Shown piece by piece: positions 27,143-34,820 of a stretch of 64,000 bases of DNA (positions are counted from its first letter, which is position 1; each line of letters opens with the position of its first letter). The position numbers were made by a program, and so were the translations under genes. Location: the NCBI RefSeq assembly GCF_014697615.1, contig NZ_JACJSD010000025.1:32299-96298 (forward strand), given 5' to 3'. Origin of the DNA: Nostoc sp. FACHB-280 (lineage in GTDB: Bacteria; Cyanobacteriota; Cyanobacteriia; Cyanobacteriales; Nostocaceae). The notes beneath the pieces are model-generated. The model saw nothing but the letters and a program-made list of their open reading frames with translations. It was not told the DNA's origin and made no database searches.

Positions 27143-27278
27143 TCTTCATTGTGTTGGATTTCGCGTTATTTTTAATACTTAAAATCCAGTAGAGTATTTT
27201 TGCTTAATCCCATCGTAGGAGGTATTTTTGCTGGCGATCGTGCGAATCTAGCAAGTAAGTCTATATAAAGGAAGACAG

Positions 27279-27617
27279 ATGACCAAGAAATCTCAAGATA
27301 TCAGAGTAGAATCTACCACGAGAATTTGGGGAATCACAGTGGGTATTTTAGCAGTTTGTATTCCGCTTTCTGCTGTGACGAGAAGTGGAGCTTTGCTACC
27401 TTTAGCTGCTCTTGGTGGTGCTACAGCCGGAACGATCGCTATTTGGCGGACTGATGAGAAAAAATCGCCTGCTGGTGCTTTACAACCACAGCAATTAGAA
27501 CTATTAGAGCAAAGAATAGCCAATTTAGAAACAATAGTCAGTCATGAAGAATTTGATTTACAGATGAAAATTAAACAGCTAGAAACCAGCGATCGCAATC
27601 ATCATTCTGTTTCCTAA
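27279..27617 (+). CDS. Small membrane protein with C-terminal coiled coil, function unknown
   Basis: Protein of 112 aa that I do not recognise by name. Two hydrophobic segments follow a short polar N-terminus (WGITVGILAVCIPLSAV; LLPLAALGGATAGTIAIW). Then comes a leucine-rich heptad region, QQLELLEQRIANLETIVS, likely to form a coiled coil, and a polar tail. The ATG at 27279 has AAAGGAAG about 8 nt upstream, a good site. It stands alone between the NAD(P)-binding protein gene (divergent) and the WD40 gene. Confidence 0.72.
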   Translation: MTKKSQDIRVESTTRIWGITVGILAVCIPLSAVTRSGALLPLAALGGATAGTIAIWRTDEKKSPAGALQPQQLELLEQRIANLETIVSHEEFDLQMKIKQLETSDRNHHSVS

Positions 27618-28126
27618 ATTCCTATTACCCTAAGCTTTTTGCAGCTTATTAGTATACACAATTGTGGAAAATATTTCTGCCACTTTGAGAGCATAATCTC
27701 CTTAATTTAGCAAAAATAGCTATCATCAACTAAAATTCCCAAAACTCTGCCAATAACCTGCGAGTTCTGCTTAAATCATACTAGTCTTGGTTAAGATTAC
27801 TGTTTCTAGAAAACAGTATCTTCTTCTCTAGTTCCGATAGAATTATTGGACATCATAGAACTCTATCTAACTCATACCCAATACCGATTTGAGATTTTAA
27901 GAGCAAGTTTTGACTAAAAGTCTTTTTGCAAAATCTCAAAGAAGCTTGCTGATCCCAAGGTGGTATCAATTAGATCATTATGCTGAGATTTGAGTGATCT
28001 TTACACACTGAACTTTACAGATACATCTCCATAAATGTGTTCTGTTAGACTGCGAAGATTACCGAATTTTTATTTTACTAGAAGTTATAAACTTGAGTAA
28101 TTACGTTGGTATAGCTTACCGTAGGT
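27618..28126. other. Intergenic region with a structured segment upstream of the WD40 gene
   Basis: No gene. TTTGAGATTTT (27888-27898) is the inverse complement of AAAATCTCAAA (27930-27940). Inside it GACT/AGTC can pair, and AGCAAG (27902-27907) could instead pair with CTTGCT (27945-27950). This gives two alternative foldings about 180 nt before the WD40 start. It may be part of a transcribed leader, a terminator or neither. Confidence 0.45.
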
Positions 28127-29929
28127 ATGCAACATTGTATCGTTGGAATGCAGATGGATTGGATTAGCTTACTTCAAGCCCAGCAAGCTGATTTCCTTCA
28201 ACGTATTAAAAAACCTAAAACTTACGACCTATCTTTACTGGACAGTCAAGTTAAAGGTTGTCACAGCGAAATTATGGCGTTTTGGGGTGATTCATTGGCA
28301 AAAATCCAAGAATTATCGCGCCAACAAGCCGAAATTCTCGCCAAAAATCCGCCGCCCATACCGCCAGAATATCCCGAACCGCCTGATTGGGTAATTCCTT
28401 ATCCCAGACACTTTCAACAACAAGCACAAGATTATCTTTTACGCGAGCAAATTGTTGAACAAGTGATGGCGGAACGGCTGGGTAAGATAGTGAAAAAGTT
28501 GCCCCAAGACACTATTCAAAATATGGTGTTAGATGACGAAGGCAATTTACGCGGCGAAAGTAAATTTACATACTGCCTAGCTGATAGTCCAAAACACAGC
28601 GTGTTAGTTTATGCTGCTGATGGCGAAAGTTTTAACGGTATCAAGAAAGATAAAATTAGGTGGACAGTTACTCAAGATGAGTTACGCCAGCACCAAGTTT
28701 TAATTTTCTTGTGTCTGTTTTATCCTTCTAATGGCAAATTAGGCTATGAAAAACACGCTGTAATTGCTGGATTTTTGCCGAGTAATCAACTGGAGTTCTC
28801 AGAAACTAAATCTTATGTGACTCCCAGTAGCCTGTTATATGCAGGAGGATTAAGTTGGTATTTAGAGTCACTCACAGCGAAAAAGACTACTAAAAAAGAT
28901 ATATTACCAACAGTTGAAGAGCAAGCGATCGCCGAAAGCATTCAAATTGTCTCATCAGATCATCCCCAAAAAGAAATCATTGGTGATTGGGAATTTTGGC
29001 AAACATTAAAAGGTCATACTAGAGGTATTTATTGCCTTGATTTTGCTTCCCGTTGTCACAATGGCAATGTCACCCCGATTTTAGCTAGTGGGAGTCGCGG
29101 CGAAACCAAACTTTGGGACTTAAGCAAAGGGGAATTAATTGATACATTATCCGAAGCGCCTTGGATAGCATCAGGGTTGGTGGATGATGTGAACTCTATA
29201 TCTTTCAGCCCCGATGGCCATACATTAGTCAGTGTTGGTGCAGATTCGACAGTGAAAATTTGGCACGTCGGCGCACCAGAATTGATTGATATCCTGCACA
29301 AACATAATGGTGTAGTGCGCTGTACTGCTTTTACCCCAGATGGGCGGATGGTAGCCACAGGTGGCGATGATCGAAAAGTTCTGTTTTGGGATTTAATGCA
29401 GCGTCAGGTAGCGATCGCTCTATCTTTAGATGATACAGCCGCCCATGCCCTGGCCTTGAGTCCCGACGGCAAAACCTTGGTGACTGGTAGTTACCGCAAA
29501 ATCAAAGTCTGGAAAACAGCCCAACTTTCAGAATGTAGCACCCTGCAAGAAATCGAACCACTGCACAGCTTAACTGGACATTCTCACATTGTGCGTTCCC
29601 TAACTATTAGTATTGATGGGCAGTGGTTAATTAGTGGTAGCTGGGATCATACAATTAAAATCTGGCATTTAGAGACAGGGAGATTAATTCGCACCCTCAA
29701 AGGTCATACTGATCGAGTATATGCGATCGCTCTCAGTCCAGATGAGCAAATTATCGCCAGTGGTAGTGCAGATAAAACCATTAAACTCTGGCATTTCAAC
29801 ACCGGAGAATTGCTAGGCACATTTACCGGACATAGCAATATAGTCACATCCCTAGCCTTCACAACTTCTGGTGATATGTTAGTCAGTGCCAGCTTAGATA
29901 AAACCATTAAAATCTGGCAGCGTAGTTAA
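28127..29929 (+). CDS. WD40 repeat protein with unknown N-terminal domain
   Basis: Protein of 600 aa. Residues 1 to about 285 form a cyanobacterial domain I cannot name: a helical start with AFWGDSLAKIQELSRQQAE, a proline-rich link PPPIPPEYPEPPDW and a beta-rich part around KHSVLVYAADGESFNGI. The C-terminal half has about seven WD40 repeats, with units such as SGSWDHTIKIWHLETG and SGSADKTIKLWHFNTG. These should form a beta-propeller for protein binding. ATGs also occur at 28148 and 28154, so the first 7-9 residues are uncertain. Probably cytoplasmic; no signal peptide. Confidence 0.85.
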   Translation: MQHCIVGMQMDWISLLQAQQADFLQRIKKPKTYDLSLLDSQVKGCHSEIMAFWGDSLAKIQELSRQQAEILAKNPPPIPPEYPEPPDWVIPYPRHFQQQAQDYLLREQIVEQVMAERLGKIVKKLPQDTIQNMVLDDEGNLRGESKFTYCLADSPKHSVLVYAADGESFNGIKKDKIRWTVTQDELRQHQVLIFLCLFYPSNGKLGYEKHAVIAGFLPSNQLEFSETKSYVTPSSLLYAGGLSWYLESLTAKKTTKKDILPTVEEQAIAESIQIVSSDHPQKEIIGDWEFWQTLKGHTRGIYCLDFASRCHNGNVTPILASGSRGETKLWDLSKGELIDTLSEAPWIASGLVDDVNSISFSPDGHTLVSVGADSTVKIWHVGAPELIDILHKHNGVVRCTAFTPDGRMVATGGDDRKVLFWDLMQRQVAIALSLDDTAAHALALSPDGKTLVTGSYRKIKVWKTAQLSECSTLQEIEPLHSLTGHSHIVRSLTISIDGQWLISGSWDHTIKIWHLETGRLIRTLKGHTDRVYAIALSPDEQIIASGSADKTIKLWHFNTGELLGTFTGHSNIVTSLAFTTSGDMLVSASLDKTIKIWQRS

Positions 29930-29991
29930 TAATTACAATGGATTTTATCGCTATCACTCCAGCTAATTTATTAGCTTCCTGTTCCCTACAG

Positions 29992-30027
29992 GTAAGGGCG
30001 AAGGCTACGCCCTTACTGAGATTTTTT
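29992..30027 (+). terminator. Terminator after the WD40 gene
   Basis: GTAAGGGCG (29992-30000) pairs with CGCCCTTAC (30008-30016) around a 7-nt loop, followed by a T run at about 30022-30027. The stem sequence is also a common cyanobacterial repeat. Confidence 0.75.
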
Positions 30028-30052
30028 CAAAAATAAAATATGATTTCTATAT

Positions 30053-30346
30053 ATGCTTGAATTTAATATTCAGCCACAGTCCGGTGGATGGTTTACTTTC
30101 CCTGAAAATGTTGGTTACGAAATATATCAAACACTTGACTATCCATCAAAAATCATTGAGGGATGAGATGTTTGCTATCTTGAAGTTTGTGGCTGTGAAA
30201 TATCATTTTCTTATGAAATGCGCGGCATTCATGTTGTTTTTGAGTTGGGTATCATAACAGAAGAAAAAGCTTTTGCGATTGTGACATCAATCAGTCATCG
30301 TTTAGCCAACATCACAGGACAGCCAACTGTTGTTTATGAAAGTTAA
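30053..30346 (+). pseudogene. Small gene interrupted by one in-frame TGA
   Basis: From the ATG at 30053 the frame reads MLEFNIQPQSGGWFTFPENV and on to IIEG at codon 37, then TGA (30164-30166), then DVCYLEVCGCEISFSYEMRG and on to TVVYES and a TAA at 30346. Apart from that single codon the 97-aa frame is continuous and protein-like, which points to one nonsense change (TGG to TGA is plausible) or a very recent decay. I do not recognise the family; the size and acidic C-terminus resemble small immunity- or antitoxin-like proteins, but this is not evidence of function. Confidence 0.65.
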
Positions 30347-30360
30347 GAACAAGCCAATTA

Positions 30361-30455
30361 TTAGTAAAATAAATTTAGGTTAGGTGAAACGAAGTGTAAC
30401 CCAACAATGCCAAGATTATTAAAGTTGAGTTGTGCGATCGCTGTCAACCATACCA
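30361..30455. repeat. Direct repeat, copy A
   Basis: Starts TTAGTAAAATAAATTTAGGT and ends around TTGAGTTGTGCGATCGCT plus CAACCATACCA. It matches 30763-30871 along its length with scattered differences. Together the two copies enclose the gene at 30458-30751. Confidence 0.75.
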
Positions 30456-30457
30456 AA

Positions 30458-30751
30458 TTAATAAAATTGCAGCTTTTCAACCAAAACTTTCTGCCCACTT
30501 TTAAAATTAGAACAGTCTAACTTCGTTGTCAGTCGGAAGTTTAACAAATCATAGCGAGGTTTACCATCTGGATGATTAGCTCTTGGTGGAATATCGAGTG
30601 CTTCGATTGAACAACCGCCAATTGTCGAATCTGGAGTTACCCTAAAATTTACTCCTGGTAACTCAAAGTGCTTGACTACGATATTCCGCAAATTACGAGA
30701 ATTCTGAATAACAAACTCCACTTCAACTTCGATATCAGCTAGAAATTCCAT
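30458..30751 (-). CDS. Conserved small protein, function unknown
   Basis: Protein of 97 aa starting MEFLADIEVEVEFVIQNSRN, with alternating hydrophobic residues suggesting a beta-rich fold and motifs GVNFRVTPDSTIGGCS and PRANHPDGKPRYDLLNFRL. I do not recognise it. The ATG at 30751 has GGGA about 6 nt upstream; the frame continues further but only into the flanking direct repeat. The gene is enclosed by two roughly 95-bp direct repeats and sits between a broken gene and a Uma2 gene, an accessory-looking patch. Confidence 0.68.
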   Translation of the reverse strand: MEFLADIEVEVEFVIQNSRNLRNIVVKHFELPGVNFRVTPDSTIGGCSIEALDIPPRANHPDGKPRYDLLNFRLTTKLDCSNFKSGQKVLVEKLQFY

Positions 30752-30762
30752 ATTTCCCACAC

Positions 30763-30871
30763 TTAGTAAAATAAATAAATGTAGGTTGCATGAAACACAG
30801 TGTAACTTAACAATGTCCAGCTTATCAAAGTTGAGTTGTGCGATCGCTCCAACCAATCTACCATATAAAAA
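30763..30871. repeat. Direct repeat, copy B
   Basis: TTAGTAAAATAAATAAATGT through TTGAGTTGTGCGATCGCT and CCAACCAATCTACC, matching 30361-30455 in the same orientation. It contains the leader of the following Uma2 gene. Confidence 0.75.
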
Positions 30872-30883
30872 TTAACAGGAGAA

Positions 30884-31558
30884 ATGACAATGGTCAGCAG
30901 CCTGAAAGAACTAATTGATGAGCCAGAATTGGGTCATAGTAACGACCCAGAAGAAAGGTTTATCAGTAGTGGTGTGAGTTGGGACAGCTATGAATCGCTA
31001 TTGGCGAAACTAGAAAATAACTCTCATTACCGTGTTAATTATTTAGATGGAATATTAGAAATCGTGTCACCGTCAATCAGACATGAAAAAATCAAAACGA
31101 ATTTAGGAATGCTGTTAGAGCGTTTCTTCTATAGCAAGCGCATTCGGTTTGTACCGATGGGAAGTTCTACTTTTAAAAATAAAGTAAGAAAAGCTGGTGC
31201 AGAACCAGACGAATGTTATTGTATAGGCGAAGAGAAAAAAGTACCAGATTTAGCAATAGAATTAGTTTTGACAAGTGGTAGTGTGAGCAAACTAGAAATC
31301 TACCGTAGATTAGGAGTTGCAGAAGTCTGGTTTTGGGAGAGAAATCAGTTTAAGTTATATCATTTACGAGACAATTCTCAGCAAGAGCAAGCTACTGTTT
31401 ACCCTGAGACTTATGGTTATGAACCTCTCTCTCAAAGTGAAATACTGCCAGAATTAGATATTTCTTTGCTAGAACAATGTCTGACAATTTCAGATTCAAT
31501 TCAAGCGATTGATGAATTTGAGCAAGGATTGAAAGCAGCCGATGAGCCAAAGTCATAG
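30884..31558 (+). CDS. Uma2 family endonuclease-like protein
   Basis: Protein of 224 aa with the Uma2 PD-(D/E)xK core: GILEIVSPSIRHEKIKTNLG near residue 55, then AEPDECYCIG, then KKVPDLAIELVLTSGSVSKLE with IYRRLGVAEVWFWE near residue 140. The N-terminal 40 residues (KELIDEPELGHSNDPEERF) are an extension upstream of the conserved SWDSYESLLAKLENN. ATG at 30884 with CAGGAG 7-8 nt upstream. Only distantly similar to the Uma2 at 23234. Confidence 0.87.
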   Translation: MTMVSSLKELIDEPELGHSNDPEERFISSGVSWDSYESLLAKLENNSHYRVNYLDGILEIVSPSIRHEKIKTNLGMLLERFFYSKRIRFVPMGSSTFKNKVRKAGAEPDECYCIGEEKKVPDLAIELVLTSGSVSKLEIYRRLGVAEVWFWERNQFKLYHLRDNSQQEQATVYPETYGYEPLSQSEILPELDISLLEQCLTISDSIQAIDEFEQGLKAADEPKS

Positions 31559-31758
31559 AGATGCGATCGCTGATTTTTGAGATTACTTCTATCTAGGGAA
31601 TTAATTTTAACTTAATTGATTATACATATAGTAGGACGATATATTGCTGACAACCTATTTAAACTACGGTCAGTAAATATTAATTTTGTGTAGAGCCAAA
31701 ATTTGTTTTGTTCTTACTTACAAAATTAATCACAGTAGTCAAAACGGAGGGAAAAATC

Positions 31759-31992
31759 ATGAGTGAAAACTCTACTTTACTCCAAGAATTAGACAGTGAA
31801 GCATCTGAATTTATCAGTGGAGGTCAACGTCGCCCTAGAGTGTTTTATGCTTGTCCCAGAGATAGATACGTCACCAATGCTGAGGGCTATTACTGGTTCC
31901 GAGGTAGAAGGGGATGTCAAGAAGTAGACTACGATGACGCACCTAGACGAGTTAGACGCGAAGTTGAGGACTTTAGAGGTAATTTTGACTAA
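31759..31992 (+). CDS. Double-glycine-leader peptide precursor (putative exported peptide)
   Basis: Short precursor of 77 aa. The first 22 residues, MSENSTLLQELDSEASEFIS plus GG, have the form of a class II bacteriocin-type leader: an amphipathic acidic helix ending in Gly-Gly, the cleavage site of PCAT-type ABC exporters. The 55-aa remainder is arginine- and aromatic-rich, with two cysteines (Cys32 in YACPRD, Cys53 in GRRGCQEV) that could form a disulfide. The ATG at 31759 has a strong GGAGG site 8-9 nt upstream; the open frame begins earlier at 31708, but that start lacks one. No modification enzyme or exporter is nearby. Confidence 0.7.
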   Translation: MSENSTLLQELDSEASEFISGGQRRPRVFYACPRDRYVTNAEGYYWFRGRRGCQEVDYDDAPRRVRREVEDFRGNFD

Positions 31993-32021
31993 TCTATTTG
32001 CTTTTTTCTAATAGTTAGTCA

Positions 32022-32079
32022 AGTGGGCATTACATACTAAATTTTGAGTGTATTTCGGTTTTTCTAGATAATGCCCACT
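32022..32079. repeat. Inverted repeat between convergent genes
   Basis: AGTGGGCATTA (32022-32032) is the perfect inverse complement of TAATGCCCACT (32069-32079), separated by 36 nt. It lies between the GG-leader peptide gene and tetR, so it may terminate both. Confidence 0.6.
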
Positions 32080-32096
32080 CTACAAATACTCATAAA

Positions 32097-32693
32097 TCAT
32101 TGATGATTTTTGCCCACACCTTGAATAATTAGCTCCATAGTCTGACGCATATAAGCTGCAAGTGGTTTTGGTGTTGGTTTAAAGACGATCGCATAATACA
32201 ATGACCCACTCACCAAATCAATAATTAATTCAATGTCGGCATCTGGTTGAATTTCACCTCTTAATTTAGCGCGTTGCAACACCTCGGCAAAGGCATCACG
32301 CCGGGGTTTTGTATATTTTTTCCAGTAGACTTGAGCAAACTGCGGATTACTAGAAGCTGTACTAATAATTAAAGCTAGTGTCTGACAGCCCAGGGGACTT
32401 TGGATTCTCTGGGCTGCATGATCAATCACAATATCCATGTCTCCCCAAAAGCTACCAGTATCAGGTATTTGTACATCTTCCCGCACACTTTCGATCGCAT
32501 CTGCTACCAGTTCCTCTTTGCTGGTGTAACGCCTGTAAATTGTTGCTTTTCCAACTCCCGCCCGGATAGCGATCGCTTCCATACTCATACTTTGGTATCC
32601 TACTTCCGCCAGCAGTTCCAAAGTCGCTTGCAGAATGGCTTGATCTGCATTAATACTACGTGGTCTTCCGGGTGAACTGATGTGCTTATTCAT
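32097..32693 (-). CDS. TetR family transcriptional regulator
   Basis: Repressor-type regulator of 198 aa. The N-terminal helix-turn-helix domain reads ILQATLELLAEVGYQSMSME, then AIAIRAGVGKATIYRRYTSK. The C-terminal domain is a TetR_C-type ligand-binding region (AAQRIQSPLGCQTLALII; ELIIDLVSGSLYYAIVF). It is divergent from the DHA2 exporter gene with 198 nt between, and a 25-bp perfect palindrome (32801-32825) lies in that gap. The regulator therefore most likely represses itself and the exporter and is released by the exported compound. Confidence 0.9.
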   Translation of the reverse strand: MNKHISSPGRPRSINADQAILQATLELLAEVGYQSMSMEAIAIRAGVGKATIYRRYTSKEELVADAIESVREDVQIPDTGSFWGDMDIVIDHAAQRIQSPLGCQTLALIISTASSNPQFAQVYWKKYTKPRRDAFAEVLQRAKLRGEIQPDADIELIIDLVSGSLYYAIVFKPTPKPLAAYMRQTMELIIQGVGKNHQ

Positions 32694-32800
32694 ATTGCGT
32701 TAGTCTCAAACTTCCGACATCAAATATCGCCATTGCAGTCTTATCTATCTTGAGGCAGTTTTTTGAGGTTTACCAAAGTTCACCCTTGACTTATCTTAAT

Positions 32801-32825
32801 ATAATACGATACAGTCTCGTATTAT
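32801..32825. promoter_or_regulatory. Operator-like palindrome between tetR and the DHA2 exporter
   Basis: ATAATACGA (32801-32809) and TCGTATTAT (32817-32825) form a perfect 9-bp inverted repeat with a 7-nt spacer. It overlaps TATAAT-like sequences on both strands, as expected for a TetR operator covering divergent promoters. Confidence 0.78.
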
Positions 32826-32891
32826 AAACAAGAGCGAAAAATCAAAGCTAAGTCTCAAAATTTCGGAATCTAAAGATTACTGCTATTAAAA

Positions 32892-34475
32892 ATGGCTAAT
32901 ATTAAAACTTCTACCTTCAACCAAGCTGGCTATGTACAGGGAAGGCTGAAATGGGCGATCGCCTTTACGGCATCTTTGGGAGCAATTTTGGAAGTAATAG
33001 ATACCAGTATTGTCAACGTGGCTTTGACTTCTATGCAAGCCAGTTTAGGAGCAACCGTGAGCGAGATTGGCTGGGTAGTAACTGGTTATGCGATCGCCAA
33101 TGTCGTCTTGATTCCCTTATCCGCTTGGTTAGGAGATTACTTTGGCAAAAAGACATACTTTATCTTCTCCCTGATTGGCTTTACAGTCGCTTCTGTAGTC
33201 TGTGGACTATCAATTAACCTACCGATGCTCATCTTATCGCGCATTGCTCAAGGGTTATTTGGTGGTGGACTATTAGCCAAAGCACAAGCCATTTTATTTG
33301 AAACCTTTCCCCCAGCCGAGCAAGGTTTAGCACAAGCAGTATTTGGCGTAGGAGTCATATCCGGCCCAGCCATCGGCCCCACTTTAGGCGGCTATCTCAC
33401 CGATGCTTTAGGCTGGCGCTGGATTTTCTTCATTAACATTCCCTTTGGGATTTTAGCCGTTGTAATGGCTGTAATGTTTCTGCCCCAAGACAACAAAAGT
33501 AAAACCCAGAGTCAAGCCGTAGACTGGTTAGGAATTGGGCTATTGGTGATTGCGATTGGCTGTATGCAAACTTTTTTAGAAGAAGGCGAACAAGAAGATT
33601 GGTTTGCATCTGGGTTCATCACCAGTTTGGCAATAGCCAGTGTGATTGGATTAGGACTATTTATTTGGTGGGAACTCAAAACATCACATCCGGCTGTAGC
33701 GTTGCGAGTCCTGCGCCATCGTTCTTTAGCGGCGGGAAGCTTTTTATCAGCAATTGTGGGTATGGGACTTTATGGCGCACTCTTCGCCGTGCCGATTTTT
33801 GCTCAAAGTGTCCTACATTTCACCGCCACACAAACAGGATTATTACTGGCTCCTGGGGCTTTAGCGTCAGCAATTGTGATGATTCTCTTAGGCAAATTAT
33901 CCACCAAAATAGATGCCCGATTATTGATTGCGATCGGTGGAGTGGGAACCGCTTTTGTGATGTTTGACTTATCAAAACTCACCGTTCAAACAGGCACAGA
34001 TGATTTATTCTGGCCTTTAGTATGGCGGGGAGCCTTCACAGTCTTGATGTTTTTACCTCTGAGTTTAGCTACCTTGGGGCCGTTACCCAAACAAGATATT
34101 TCTGCGGGTTCTGGCTTTTACAACCTGACACGGCAGCTTGGTGGTAGCATCGGGATTGCCATACTCACAACTTTGTTAGATAAACGGGAAGCTTTTCACC
34201 GTGCTATTTTGTTAACCAATCTCAGTCCCTATAATTTTGAAACCAATCAGCGCCTCGATATGCTCACGGGAGCAATGCAAAGTCAAGGAATGGATGCAGC
34301 CACAGCCCAAACACAAGCATTGGCTTTACTTGAGCAAACTGTAAATATCCAAGCTGCTGTTTTGTCCTTCGCAGATATTTTTCGAGTGGTAGGTGTGGCG
34401 TTTCTTTGTTCCTTACCTTTGTTGCTGTTCTTAGGCAAAGGTGGCGCAGGAGCCAAAGCCCCTGTTGGGCATTAG
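32892..34475 (+). CDS. DHA2 family MFS drug exporter (EmrB/QacA type)
   Basis: Efflux permease of 527 aa with about 14 hydrophobic segments, the DHA2 (14-helix) size. Motifs: LEVIDTSIVNVALTSMQASL at the first helix (motif D1), WLGDYFGKKTYF (motif A), and GVISGPAIGPTLGGYLTD (motif C, diagnostic of antiporters). The C-terminal half has SAGSGFYNLTRQLGGSIGIA. Probably a proton-coupled exporter of hydrophobic or toxic compounds. It is paired with a divergent TetR regulator and a palindromic operator-like site. ATG at 32892. Confidence 0.92.
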   Translation: MANIKTSTFNQAGYVQGRLKWAIAFTASLGAILEVIDTSIVNVALTSMQASLGATVSEIGWVVTGYAIANVVLIPLSAWLGDYFGKKTYFIFSLIGFTVASVVCGLSINLPMLILSRIAQGLFGGGLLAKAQAILFETFPPAEQGLAQAVFGVGVISGPAIGPTLGGYLTDALGWRWIFFINIPFGILAVVMAVMFLPQDNKSKTQSQAVDWLGIGLLVIAIGCMQTFLEEGEQEDWFASGFITSLAIASVIGLGLFIWWELKTSHPAVALRVLRHRSLAAGSFLSAIVGMGLYGALFAVPIFAQSVLHFTATQTGLLLAPGALASAIVMILLGKLSTKIDARLLIAIGGVGTAFVMFDLSKLTVQTGTDDLFWPLVWRGAFTVLMFLPLSLATLGPLPKQDISAGSGFYNLTRQLGGSIGIAILTTLLDKREAFHRAILLTNLSPYNFETNQRLDMLTGAMQSQGMDAATAQTQALALLEQTVNIQAAVLSFADIFRVVGVAFLCSLPLLLFLGKGGAGAKAPVGH

Positions 34476-34820
34476 GTCTTGCAACTAAAAAGATATATTA
34501 TCACTGTGTAGGCAGGAGGCAGGGTGCAGGGGGCAAGGGGGAAGAATCTCTACTTCCTGTCAACTCCTTATTCTCTCTGCGCCTCTGCGTCTCTGCGTGA
34601 GATAAATCATCCCGTATTTATACAACGTCGAAATAATTAACCGCAGATGGACGAGGCAGTGCGTTGGGCGGCTCTGCCGACTTGAAGCAACTGCCGTGCA
34701 GATAAACGCGGATGAATTTGTATTCTACCCAAATAAAAAAGAGCCAGTGCTGTCCAGAATAATTTCAGCACCGGCTTTAGTTGTAAATATCCGCAGGGCG
34801 GTTAGGGAAAGGGAAAATTG
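34476..34820. other. Intergenic region with nested repeats and a terminator
   Basis: No gene. It holds a GGCAGGAGGCAGGGTGCAGG tract, a CTCTGCGCCTCTGCGTCTCT tract, and a CCGCAGATGGAC...CAGATAAACGCGGATG phrase interrupted by a small palindromic insert at about 34650-34697 (GGCAGT...ACTGCC). The flv1 terminator lies at 34734-34778. Confidence 0.55.
34734..34778 (-). terminator. Rho-independent terminator of flv1
   Basis: On the minus strand, AAGCCGGTGCTG (complement of 34766-34777) pairs with CAGCACTGGCTC (complement of 34741-34752) with one G-T pair. The stem is followed by six T residues (complement of 34735-34740). Confidence 0.85.
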
